Positions 6,751 through 12,243 of a stretch of DNA of 35,182 nucleotides are shown here, one piece after another (position 1 is the first letter of the stretch; each line of letters begins with the position of its first letter). A program made the translations under genes and the position numbers. Source of the stretch: a virus; the IMG/VR virus record IMGVR_UViG_3300020194_000003, positions 1-35,182 of that record; one strand, written 5' to 3'. Below the pieces are notes generated by a model. The model did no database searches and was not told the origin of the DNA. It worked only from the letters and a program-made list of their open reading frames with translations.

Positions 6751-7245
6751 CTATACTGTCTTAGTAACTTTACTTGGATCTACTTTTCCTGAGTATTTTT
6801 CTTCTAAATTTTTAACATATTTAGAATCATCAAATTTACCCATGAATATATCAGAGCAAAGTCCTAAGTGACTAAACGCTTTTGTTAATGCATCAGTCAT
6901 TGCTTTCTTTGGTGCTTCGTCATCTAATGCACCAGTCTTTCTATACATTTTAAGTGGCGAACAAATAGGCCCATAAAAATCCCAAAAGCCTTCTTTGTTT
7001 TTGTTTGTTGCAACAGATACTTCTGCAGCTACAACAGCAGTTTGACTATTATCCATACCATGATAGCTATAATCTACTCGGTATGTCCAGCCAGTACCTA
7101 CTGGGCCAAACTGTTCTGTTACTTTCATAATCTGCCATTGTGGATCAATAGTAGTTATTTCACCAAAACCTTTGTTAATGCGTTTGGTAAATCTAGGATC
7201 AGTTTCTTTTAAACTATCCCATACATTTCTATTATCTTTCGTCAT
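6751..7245 (-). CDS. Single-strand annealing protein, Erf/Rad52-like, 164 aa
   Basis: I choose ATG 7245, preceded by GGAGG with four bases of spacing. The longer frame to 7305 overlaps the upstream gene needlessly. The region GFGEITTIDPQWQIMK followed by DDEAPKKAMTDALTKAFSHL and the end DDSKYV is the pattern of phage annealing proteins of the Erf/Sak group, where the DAxKxAxTDAxxKALSxLG block is the hallmark. It should pair complementary single strands made by the YqaJ-type nuclease upstream, with SSB downstream. Together they form a phage recombination module. The exact subfamily is uncertain. Confidence 0.85.
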   Translation of the reverse strand: MTKDNRNVWDSLKETDPRFTKRINKGFGEITTIDPQWQIMKVTEQFGPVGTGWTYRVDYSYHGMDNSQTAVVAAEVSVATNKNKEGFWDFYGPICSPLKMYRKTGALDDEAPKKAMTDALTKAFSHLGLCSDIFMGKFDDSKYVKNLEEKYSGKVDPSKVTKTV

Positions 7246-7558
7246 TGTACCTCCATACTTTGGTGTTACTACCGAAACTATTTTTTCTTCTATCACCAGA
7301 ATCAATAATATATTCTAGTAATTTTAGTTCAGTAAATCTTGGTCTAATTGATAGTATACTTTCTGATAATATTTCTGCTACTTCTTCAGGTGTAGCTCCA
7401 TAATTACCTTTTCGTTTTACTACATTTAAACATTCTGTTCGCAAGTTAGTTGATCGTGAATCAATTTTTCTTGCTGCTTCTTTACTAGTTGAGCTTTCCT
7501 TCCAACCAGCTGTCAGTGGATATTTCTTCTCCAAAGTGTAACGCGATGTCATGTTCAT
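7232..7558 (-). CDS. Winged-helix-like DNA-binding protein, 108 aa
   Basis: A central segment (GATPEEVAEILSESILSIRPRFTEL) has the shape of a winged-helix recognition unit in which SIRPRFTEL is the recognition helix, followed by a basic wing (GDRRKNSFGSNTKVWRY). Such proteins are frequent next to phage recombination genes. It overlaps the nuclease end by 74 bases and the annealing-protein start by 14. A GGGGA sits before the chosen start. It may regulate the operon or load replication factors at an origin. Confidence 0.7.
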   Translation of the reverse strand: MNMTSRYTLEKKYPLTAGWKESSTSKEAARKIDSRSTNLRTECLNVVKRKGNYGATPEEVAEILSESILSIRPRFTELKLLEYIIDSGDRRKNSFGSNTKVWRYNDER

Positions 7559-8135
7559 TTTTTATTTTCCCCATTAGATCAAAGTCAATGTATTCTGGTG
7601 GTGTAATATTATTCATTACATGAAACCAAAATAAGTGACACGCTATTTCTAGTTTTTGTAGAAAAGGCTTATCCCTTTCTATTGTATATACTTCATAGTT
7701 ATGATTACCATAAAGTACAGATAACACAGCTTTAGAAAAACCTGTGACCATCATATAATGCTGCACCTGGGCATAGTATCTTTCAATTAATTTATCTTTT
7801 TTACTAAATGCATTTGTATGTTTAGCTTCAAAGACTTTGCCTTTTGCAACACCATCTAGACTACCATAAATATAATCATATTCAGGGTGTGTCCAAACAC
7901 TATTTATATTAACAACCCTTTCTCCAGTAATTTCTTGATACCAGCGTCTGTTGAACTCCTCGGTAAATACTCCAAGTTGAACTGGCAATACACCTGAAAG
8001 ATCTTCTCTTTCGATCTTTCCAGTTTTCTCAAGCCAAAGGTCTTTCCATTCGCCATTTGCAAGACGCACTGCATCAGTACCTCCAATGCCTGTTGGTCTT
8101 TTGGGTGGTGTAAGTTTTCCATTTCCTTTTCCCAT
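7485..8135 (-). CDS. YqaJ-type recombination exonuclease, 216 aa
   Basis: The PD-(D/E)XK nuclease signature of the YqaJ/lambda-exo group is clear: GIGGTDA near residue 16, GSLDG (D94), FEAK (E103, K105) and YYAQVQHYMMVTG (Q123, Q125). It should digest 5' ends of double-stranded DNA to leave single strands for the annealing protein encoded two genes downstream. The ATG follows the previous stop directly, with AGGAG ten bases before it. The length is normal for the family. Confidence 0.9.
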   Translation of the reverse strand: MGKGNGKLTPPKRPTGIGGTDAVRLANGEWKDLWLEKTGKIEREDLSGVLPVQLGVFTEEFNRRWYQEITGERVVNINSVWTHPEYDYIYGSLDGVAKGKVFEAKHTNAFSKKDKLIERYYAQVQHYMMVTGFSKAVLSVLYGNHNYEVYTIERDKPFLQKLEIACHLFWFHVMNNITPPEYIDFDLMGKIKNEHDIALHFGEEISTDSWLEGKLN

Positions 8136-8462
8136 CTAGTCAGAGCTCCTCTCTCTAATTTGTTGTCGTCTGTATACATTTCGTTGATCTCTTGCCAAAT
8201 CCCTGTCTGACTTCCCATGTTTGTACCTCCTCCATATATAATCTTCTATTGGTTTTACTTTACGATTGTCAGCCACACGCTGGCTCGTATAATGTTTGGC
8301 AAAGTATCTATACATATCTGATTCTAGATATTGTATAGCTAATACCATAACAAAGTTTTTGATAGATCTTTTACGATCTATGTGGTCTGAGTGCTTTAAG
8401 GGTAGTTTTATTTTCAACTTCTTGAACTGCCCTTCTAATGCTTTCAGCAAACTGATTCCCAT
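8136..8462 (-). CDS. Hypothetical basic early protein, 108 aa
   Basis: A strongly basic helical protein (RKSRIK-type clusters, RRYKHGKSDRDLARDQRN near the C terminus) that could bind nucleic acid. I choose ATG 8462, preceded by AAGGTG. A GTG two codons upstream is possible. It overlaps the DUF3310 gene by about 90 bases and ends one base before the nuclease start. No family recognised. Confidence 0.6.
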   Translation of the reverse strand: MGISLLKALEGQFKKLKIKLPLKHSDHIDRKRSIKNFVMVLAIQYLESDMYRYFAKHYTSQRVADNRKVKPIEDYIWRRYKHGKSDRDLARDQRNVYRRQQIRERSSD

Positions 8463-8649
8463 ATTCACCTTCTAATATATTTGTTAAATACCAAATTGCT
8501 TTTAGTACATCTTGTTCTTTATTTTTGTATCGGTGTCTGCGAATATATTTTACAGCATTACCTTCACACCAATTAAGCTTCCATGCATTAATTAATTCAG
8601 TTAGTTCTGGTTTGTTATTACTATAATAACTTGGACTTGTTTTATTCAT
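8371..8649 (-). CDS. DUF3310 protein (T7 gp1.7-related family), 92 aa
   Basis: It has the family pattern SPSYY near the N terminus, a conserved CEGNAVKYIRRHRYKN core, and a following KAIWYL helix. DUF3310 members occur in many phages. T7 gp1.7, which carries this domain, has been reported to be a nucleotide kinase, so a role in nucleotide supply or DNA metabolism is possible, but no classical P-loop is visible here. The start is ATGA-coupled to the upstream gene. Confidence 0.82.
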   Translation of the reverse strand: MNKTSPSYYSNNKPELTELINAWKLNWCEGNAVKYIRRHRYKNKEQDVLKAIWYLTNILEGEYGNQFAESIRRAVQEVENKTTLKALRPHRS

Positions 8650-8804
8650 ATCTGATATATTACCTCATCATCTTTCAGTTCTCTTGTTGTTACATTATGT
8701 TCTTTTAATATTTTATTTATATCTTCAACTTTAAGATCTTTATCATAAGAATAAACTACAAAAGATTTTTCATAAACTTTTGGATAATTTTTTTCATCTA
8801 TCAT
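8646..8804 (-). CDS. Hypothetical early microprotein, 52 aa
   Basis: A 53-codon frame sits exactly between two recognised genes, with ATGA overlaps at both its start and stop and a GGGGGAAG ribosome site. The product is acidic and small, with one beta-like segment (SFVVYSYDKD) and an amphipathic helix. Without it there would be an unexplained 150-base gap in a tightly packed operon. Confidence 0.7.
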   Translation of the reverse strand: MIDEKNYPKVYEKSFVVYSYDKDLKVEDINKILKEHNVTTRELKDDEVIYQI

Positions 8805-9013
8805 TTCTTCCCCCATTCATTAAGATGACAATTAGCACAATACCAATATGTGCCATTGCCATACACTAAATCAACACCTTTGCATTTACAGCTTTTCGGT
8901 TGATTTTGTTCTTTATATATAATTTTAGATTGTGGTGTTAATGTGTCGAAGTATGTACCGACTAAGATTTTATTTTTTGTTGATCTTTTTTTTCTTTTAA
9001 TTTTATTGTACAT
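8801..9013 (-). CDS. Zinc-ribbon-like protein, 70 aa
   Basis: The C-terminal half has CKC and, 14 residues later, CANC, which looks like a compact zinc ribbon. The N-terminal part is very basic (NKIKRKKRSTKNK). The only ATG is at 9013 and overlaps the XRE gene by 52 bases, so the true start could be a later non-ATG codon. Possible nucleic-acid-binding protein of the regulator operon. Confidence 0.6.
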   Translation of the reverse strand: MYNKIKRKKRSTKNKILVGTYFDTLTPQSKIIYKEQNQPKSCKCKGVDLVYGNGTYWYCANCHLNEWGKK

Positions 9014-9207
9014 TCAAGTGCATTGGCCCAACAACAAAATAGAAATCCACTCGGTTTCCTTATACCGACTTCCCATTTTGATACTAAACCTCTAGCACAA
9101 CCAATCATTTCATCAAGTCTTGATTGTGATAATCCTAGTTTTTTTCTCTGTTCTACGAACTGAGGTATTACACTATCAAAAAATATTCCTAATTGTTTAT
9201 TAGACAT
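8962..9207 (-). CDS. XRE/Cro-type helix-turn-helix regulator, 81 aa
   Basis: Residues about 18-62 form an XRE-type helix-turn-helix: RKKLGLSQSRLDEMIG, then RGLVSKWEVGIRKPS, a standard recognition-helix and Trp pattern. It is the first gene of the early operon and sits directly under a good sigma-70-like promoter with almost no leader, which suggests autoregulation like that of small phage regulators. No integrase is present, so it more likely times early expression than maintains lysogeny. Confidence 0.85.
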   Translation of the reverse strand: MSNKQLGIFFDSVIPQFVEQRKKLGLSQSRLDEMIGCARGLVSKWEVGIRKPSGFLFCCWANALECTIKLKEKKDQQKIKS

Positions 9208-9212
9208 AGGTT

Positions 9213-9242
9213 TTAATATCTGAATATTATTCGGTTTGTCAA
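9213..9242 (-). promoter_or_regulatory. Sigma-70-like promoter of the regulator operon (leaderless)
   Basis: On the minus strand a perfect TTGACA (9242-9237) is followed after 18 bases by TATTAA (9218-9213). The ATG of the XRE gene begins only five bases after the -10, so transcription would start at or next to the start codon and the message would be leaderless. No ribosome site is seen, in line with this. Confidence 0.7.
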
Positions 9243-9249
9243 GTTACGC

Positions 9250-9291
9250 TGGGGAATACGTTAAGCTCTAACGCTTATTATATATTCCCCA
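9250..9291. repeat. Nested hairpin A of the folded region
   Basis: TGGGGAATA (9250-9258) pairs with TATTCCCCA (9283-9291), nine perfect pairs. Inside it CGTTA (9259-9263) pairs with TAACG (9269-9273). It lies eight bases from the -35 box of the regulator promoter and could also serve as an operator. Confidence 0.7.
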
Positions 9292-9293
9292 TA

Positions 9294-9349
9294 ACCCTCG
9301 TGTCAGATTTTAAATTACAGCTAACTGACGTATCCTCAGGGTGTTTTTT
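9294..9349 (+). terminator. Hairpin B with T-run on the plus strand
   Basis: ACCCT (9294-9298) pairs with AGGGT (9338-9342), with GTCAG (9302-9306) and CTGAC (9325-9329) inside. G plus six T follow at 9343-9349. It reads as an intrinsic terminator for plus-strand transcription, though no plus-strand gene precedes it. Stems are short, so function is uncertain. Confidence 0.45.
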
Positions 9350-9352
9350 AAT

Positions 9353-9411
9353 TGGGAGTAGAGCTACTAATATATATAGGAATTAATCCCAGCGTTTCGC
9401 AGCTACTCCCA
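9353..9411. repeat. Hairpin C of the folded region, with an alternative partner
   Basis: TGGGAGTAG (9353-9361) is the exact complement of CTACTCCCA (9403-9411). A second TCCCA at 9387-9391 could pair with the same TGGGA, and a GCG-TTT-CGC mini-hairpin (9392-9400) lies between, so two exclusive folds are possible. Confidence 0.65.
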
Positions 9412-9413
9412 TA

Positions 9414-9452
9414 AGAACACAGTAAAACATTCAGGAGGAAAAACTGTGTTCT
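9414..9452. repeat. Hairpin D with AGGAGG in its loop
   Basis: AGAACACAGT (9414-9423) pairs perfectly with ACTGTGTTCT (9443-9452), ten pairs. The 19-base loop contains AGGAGG (9433-9438) on the plus strand, a full anti-Shine-Dalgarno match, but no start codon follows in reach. Confidence 0.7.
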
Positions 9453-9460
9453 AACCATTG

Positions 9461-9493
9461 GGGGAGGCGTGAGCTAAGCTGACTAGCCTCCCT
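9461..9493. repeat. Hairpin E of the folded region
   Basis: GGGAGGC (9462-9468) pairs with GCCTCCC (9486-9492), with one more G-U pair outside if read as plus-strand RNA. The loop holds AGCTAAGCT. Confidence 0.65.
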
Positions 9494-9532
9494 AATTCTA
9501 CTATATACTTTCTTTGTAGGCAGTATAATACC

Positions 9533-9579
9533 TCTGAGTAATAGTTCATGCGCTTACGATCCCATAACGTTATCTCAGA
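9533..9579. repeat. Hairpin F and a perfect palindrome
   Basis: TCTGAG (9533-9538) pairs with CTCAGA (9574-9579). Directly inside the right arm is the perfect palindrome ATAACGTTAT (9564-9573). AGTAAT (9537-9542) could instead pair with ATTACT (9579-9584). Confidence 0.55.
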
Positions 9580-9608
9580 TTACTAGTTCAGTAGAATGTT
9601 CTTTTTGT

Positions 9609-9651
9609 GTGGCACTTTGGCGTATACTTCTAAACTGTACCAAGTAACCAC
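9609..9651. repeat. Composite hairpin G
   Basis: GTGG (9609-9612) pairs with CCAC (9648-9651), and further in CTT-t-GG (9615-9620) pairs with CCAAG (9640-9644), separated by a small internal loop. Confidence 0.45.
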
Positions 9652-9658
9652 TAATGTG

Positions 9659-9706
9659 TACCTTCAAACAAGCCCACGATCACTTATCTTGCTTCTTCAC
9701 TAGGTA
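9659..9706. repeat. Composite hairpin H
   Basis: TACCT (9659-9663) pairs with AGGTA (9702-9706) and inside it CAAG (9669-9672) pairs with CTTG (9688-9691). Short stems, weaker on its own than in the series. Confidence 0.4.
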
Positions 9707-9723
9707 ATTTAATATATTACTAT

Positions 9724-9732
9724 ATTATAACA
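9724..9732 (-). promoter_or_regulatory. Extended -10 promoter element facing the folded region
   Basis: The minus strand reads TGTTATAAT, an exact TGn plus TATAAT extended -10. No clear -35 is seen. Transcription would start near 9717 and run through hairpins H to A toward the regulator operon. Confidence 0.45.
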
Positions 9733-9756
9733 CCTCTCGGGTTGTTAGGTACACTA

Positions 9757-9801
9757 ACTTACTAATATGTTTTAACTGTCGACTTGAATCTATTAGTAAG
9801 T
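9757..9801. repeat. Hairpin at the end of the upstream early operon
   Basis: ACTTACTAATA (9757-9767) is the exact complement of TATTAGTAAGT (9791-9801), eleven pairs, starting four bases after the stop of the 119-aa gene. The loop includes the palindrome GTCGAC. There is no T-run, so it may protect or process the message rather than terminate it. Confidence 0.65.
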
Positions 9802-9805
9802 GTTC

Positions 9806-10165
9806 TTATACATCACAGAATATAACATCAAAACCCCAGTGGGTTTCTAAGTACCAATCCTGTATGTTTTTACCAAAGTTGTATGATTGTGGGTGACTAC
9901 CTAATGAATAGGCAACACCCCAATCAAATGGGCCTGATTCCCAAATAACTTGTATGTTATTTGTATTACTACCAGCCATTTCATCTTTGGTATGTGTAAA
10001 TTTATTTGGATATGATTGAGGTTTTGATACTTCAATATCAGGTTTCATTCCATATGCTTTGCAATGTTTAACTAAACTTTTATACATTATTTCAGCTGCT
10101 TCTTTTTTATCAATCTTTTTAGTATTAAAATCAGGCAGCCATGCTGGTAATAATTGTTCACTCAT
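9806..10165 (-). CDS. Hypothetical early protein, 119 aa
   Basis: I choose ATG 10165, eight bases after a GGAGG and inside an eight-base overlap with the previous gene. The ATG at 10180 has no such site. The N-terminal part is basic and helical and the C terminus is Trp-rich (WESGPFDWG, DWYLETHWGFDVIF), which looks like a compact beta domain. I do not recognise the family. It is the last gene before the folded region. Confidence 0.7.
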   Translation of the reverse strand: MSEQLLPAWLPDFNTKKIDKKEAAEIMYKSLVKHCKAYGMKPDIEVSKPQSYPNKFTHTKDEMAGSNTNNIQVIWESGPFDWGVAYSLGSHPQSYNFGKNIQDWYLETHWGFDVIFCDV

Positions 10166-10364
10166 TTGTTGTTCCTCCAAATTCTTTTTCTATTTCGGTT
10201 TTTAATTCTTGATTTTCACTTTCAAGTTTTAAAATACGATCATTTAATTTGTTGATATCACTCATGTTTTTTATTACTTGTTTACCTATAGTCGTAATAA
10301 AAGAGTTTTGCATATCAACCATTTTATCATTTAGTATTTTCATTGTTTGTTCATGTTCACTCAT
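10158..10364 (-). CDS. Coiled-coil early protein, 68 aa
   Basis: The start overlaps the upstream stop (ATGA) and has GGAGG four bases before it. The second half (SDINKLNDRILKLESENQEL) has clear heptads, so a dimeric or trimeric coiled coil is likely. No known family. Confidence 0.75.
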   Translation of the reverse strand: MSEHEQTMKILNDKMVDMQNSFITTIGKQVIKNMSDINKLNDRILKLESENQELKTEIEKEFGGTTNE

Positions 10365-10555
10365 CTGTCCTCCTTTTTATTTAGTTCATGTCGAACGTCA
10401 TGTATACTTGGTATTAGTTCATGTTCTAATTCTTCTTTTTTATTATTATCCCATACATCTGCATTAGCTTCACCATACTTTTTGATAAATTGTTCTCTAG
10501 TAAGTTCAGCTGCAGCTTCGGTCATTTCTAATACCCAATTACCTATTTTACTCAT
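10361..10555 (-). CDS. Hypothetical early protein, 64 aa
   Basis: I place the start at 10555, with GAGG five bases upstream and TAATG coupling to a 23-codon microgene. The open frame up to 10651 would swallow that microgene. The product is acidic and helical (WVLEMTEAAAELTREQFI), of a type I have seen in marine phage early regions. Function unknown. Confidence 0.72.
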   Translation of the reverse strand: MSKIGNWVLEMTEAAAELTREQFIKKYGEANADVWDNNKKEELEHELIPSIHDVRHELNKKEDR

Positions 10556-10626
10556 TATTTCCTCGCTTGTATGTATACCATAGTAATACCTACTATTAGT
10601 AATATGGTTATGTCTAAGATACCCAT
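10555..10626 (-). CDS. Membrane microprotein, 23 aa
   Basis: A 24-codon frame links two genes by TAATG overlaps at both ends. The product is a single hydrophobic helix (DITILLIVGITMVYI) with a basic end (QARK), ideal for an inner-membrane peptide. The exact tiling and the membrane character argue for a real gene. A role in superinfection exclusion or host-membrane modulation is possible but not shown. Confidence 0.6.
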   Translation of the reverse strand: MGILDITILLIVGITMVYIQARK

Positions 10627-11123
10627 TATCTTTGATTTGCTGTATATTCATTAATCATGTCAATAATTTGTTCATCTTCTTCCATAGAAGTTACATAATT
10701 ATGTTTATCCATGAGTTCTTGATTAACAGCACCAGCAATAGCGTTTACATCTTCTTCTCCATAATGTTTTCTTATGAGTTCTGAAGCTGTATGTTCAAAG
10801 TCAAAGTCAGCTTTCGGCTCTGTCTTAGGAGTAGCTGGTGTTTCTTTTAATGTATTTACATTGCCAAATATTTCACCAGTAGCTGGATCCCATATATTGC
10901 CATTATCATCTACATTAAATACTCTTTTCTTTAATCTCGATAGACCTTTTAGTTTTCTTTCAAGAACATTCATATCATAGATATCGCCCATAGTTTTAGC
11001 GAAATCTTCTGATATAAATAATCGGTAATACCATACACCTTTACGCTTAGCAGCTTTGTATAGTTTACTGTTCAGTAATGAGCTACCTACCCATATACCT
11101 GATTTAAATGCTTTAGTTATCAT
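10626..11123 (-). CDS. Hypothetical early protein, 165 aa
   Basis: It has a basic N-terminal domain with hydrophobic and aromatic residues (GVWYYRLFISEDFAK), a Pro/Lys linker near residue 95 (TPATPKTEPKAD), and an acidic helical C-terminal domain. CGGAG precedes the ATG. It opens a four-gene coupled set ending at 9806. I do not recognise it. The two-domain layout would suit an adaptor that binds DNA or a host protein. Confidence 0.65.
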   Translation of the reverse strand: MITKAFKSGIWVGSSLLNSKLYKAAKRKGVWYYRLFISEDFAKTMGDIYDMNVLERKLKGLSRLKKRVFNVDDNGNIWDPATGEIFGNVNTLKETPATPKTEPKADFDFEHTASELIRKHYGEEDVNAIAGAVNQELMDKHNYVTSMEEDEQIIDMINEYTANQR

Positions 11124-11218
11124 ATATTATTCTCCGTTGTTTTCGGTTAAGTCAGTCCAGTGCACCTGGAATTACCACCGAATTGTGGCTTTTGTATGTT
11201 ATTCTTAACCAATAGAAA

Positions 11219-11246
11219 CGCGAGCCGTAGGCTCGCGAATTTTTTT
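11219..11246 (+). terminator. Strong intrinsic terminator on the plus strand (partly bidirectional)
   Basis: CGCGAGCC (11219-11226) and GGCTCGCG (11230-11237) form a perfect eight-pair stem with a GTA loop, followed by AA and seven T. In the minus direction the stem is followed by TTTCTATT, so it may also stop the transcript of the 206-aa gene. Upstream, at 11156-11170, a small TCCAG/CTGGA hairpin lies in the leader of the next operon. Confidence 0.85.
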
Positions 11247-11250
11247 ATAA

Positions 11251-11277
11251 AATCCCAACTATGCGTAAGCTGGGATT
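11251..11277 (-). terminator. Hairpin overlapping the stop codon of the 206-aa gene
   Basis: AATCCCA (11251-11257) pairs with TGGGATT (11271-11277), with two more pairs inside. The minus-strand transcript would continue with TTATAAAA. With the adjoining hairpin at 11219-11237 it makes a tandem terminator that isolates the first early gene. Confidence 0.6.
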
Positions 11278-11879
11278 AACTCAGAAGATATAGTACCATC
11301 TTCATTGTCTAAAGGTTTTTCTAATTTACCCATAGTAGAATTATAAAACTCTTTTAGTTTTTGTTTTTGTTCAGTTTTAATTGTATTTACTTTGTTTTGT
11401 CTTTGTTCACTAGGCATATACTTTGTTGCTTTAGATGCATAAGGGACATATTCATCACCAGTTATTTCTTTGAAATACTTAGTATAAGCAACCATTCTTG
11501 CATAAGCATGATTGAAGTTATGCTCCCTCGCATTGAATTGTTTTTCTAATGCATGAAGTTTAGTATGTGCAATCTCTTGAGATCTAGCATACATATCAAG
11601 ATTTGATATTCTTGAACTAGCACCCATTTTGTCTTTTTCCCATTTTAAACCATTTTCTGCATAACTGAGCATTTTGTCAGCATATGATACTTGGTTATAT
11701 AAACTTGGGATAATGCCATTCATTTGATAGACAAATGATTGCAATGAGTTATTTACCTCATTACCCTCTGCGTCAGTATCTTTGAACTCTGTATGGATAT
11801 GAGTATCATACATCATTCTTAGTGCATTAAGATTAGTTTCTATTAAGTCATTTAATAATTTATCATTTAATTTATTCAT
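11259..11879 (-). CDS. First early gene, hypothetical, 206 aa
   Basis: A highly charged, mostly helical protein with several long amphipathic stretches and an unusual count of Tyr, Met and Asn, and no membrane segment. It is the gene nearest the divergent control region on the minus strand and is closed off by a tandem terminator right at its stop, so it is probably made alone and in quantity just after infection. I recognise no family. By position it is a candidate for host takeover or for control of the two arms. Confidence 0.75.
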   Translation of the reverse strand: MNKLNDKLLNDLIETNLNALRMMYDTHIHTEFKDTDAEGNEVNNSLQSFVYQMNGIIPSLYNQVSYADKMLSYAENGLKWEKDKMGASSRISNLDMYARSQEIAHTKLHALEKQFNAREHNFNHAYARMVAYTKYFKEITGDEYVPYASKATKYMPSEQRQNKVNTIKTEQKQKLKEFYNSTMGKLEKPLDNEDGTISSELIPAYA

Positions 11880-11995
11880 TTTATTACTTTCATTTTAAGT
11901 TAATTAGTGAGCTTTTCTCACTGTCTTGTAAGTACAGTTAGTGGTTTAGATATACTTGTCACTTTATCCCTTTCCCCAAATCTTACGAATATGGG

Positions 11996-12022
11996 GGGGT
12001 AAAGGCAGCTATGCTGCACCCC
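11996..12022. repeat. GC-rich hairpin in the control region
   Basis: GCAGC-TAT-GCTGC forms the upper stem and GGGG/CCCC closes it outside. It stands out from the AT-rich surroundings and lies just before the -35 box at 12030, so it could be an operator or an attenuating structure. Confidence 0.5.
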
Positions 12023-12029
12023 TTGTGGG

Positions 12030-12057
12030 TTGACTAGTTTATCTTAACCATTATCAT
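12030..12057 (+). promoter_or_regulatory. Sigma-70-like promoter, plus strand
   Basis: TTGACT (12030-12035) and TATCAT (12052-12057) are 16 bases apart, each one mismatch from consensus. It would transcribe rightward through the G-free tract toward the terminase genes. Confidence 0.5.
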
Positions 12058-12072
12058 GTTTATAGACATTAG

Positions 12073-12152
12073 ATATATATCCTCCTTATCTTTATTATTA
12101 TTTATTATATTCTTATTCTTAATTCTTTATTTTTATTCTTTTATTTTCTTTA
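12073..12152 (+). other. 80-base tract without G on the plus strand
   Basis: The tract is T-rich with scattered A and C and contains repeated TTATT and TTCTTA motifs. It could be an easily melted element, a bent segment or an unstructured RNA leader. The open frame that crosses it looks hydrophobic only because it is T-rich. Confidence 0.6.
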
Positions 12153-12243
12153 GCCCAGATCGAAGCCCTTTAGGGTGCAGACCTTGGCTGCACTTTAGCG
12201 AGAGCTGGATTAGCTCCATATTGTCACACTGTGTTGATTATGC

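Larger units (their letters stand above)
9208..9805. ncRNA. Gene-free, densely folded region: candidate large structured RNA or replication origin
   Basis: No credible gene lies here, although the rest of the genome is packed. Between 9250 and 9801 at least nine inverted repeats stand one after another, most with 7-11 perfect pairs, and base composition is visibly less AT-rich than nearby genes. Individual stems are listed separately. On the minus strand an extended -10 (TGTTATAAT, 9732-9724) precedes most of them, which fits a dedicated RNA. The TTGACA promoter at 9242 follows. Alternatives are an origin of replication or a packaging/recombination site. Strand is not decided: two stems gain wobble pairs only on the plus strand. 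Confidence 0.6.

Noticed and set aside
6686-6753. Stop-codon read-through or frameshift signal driven by the pseudoknot
   Set aside because: The TAG is only two bases from the first stem instead of the usual spacer, no slippery heptamer is present, and the read-through extension (about 24 codons) has no feature of a real domain.
6632-6871. 79-codon plus-strand frame across the pseudoknot
   Set aside because: It opposes the annealing-protein gene and the 54-aa gene, lacks a ribosome site and shows no recognisable protein.
7904-8218. 104-codon minus-strand frame
   Set aside because: Almost all of it lies over the YqaJ-type nuclease in another register, which has strong family motifs. No independent motif is seen.
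9250-9801. tRNA or tRNA-like genes in the folded block
   Set aside because: Some stems have acceptor-like length, but I find no T-arm or anticodon arrangement in either strand.
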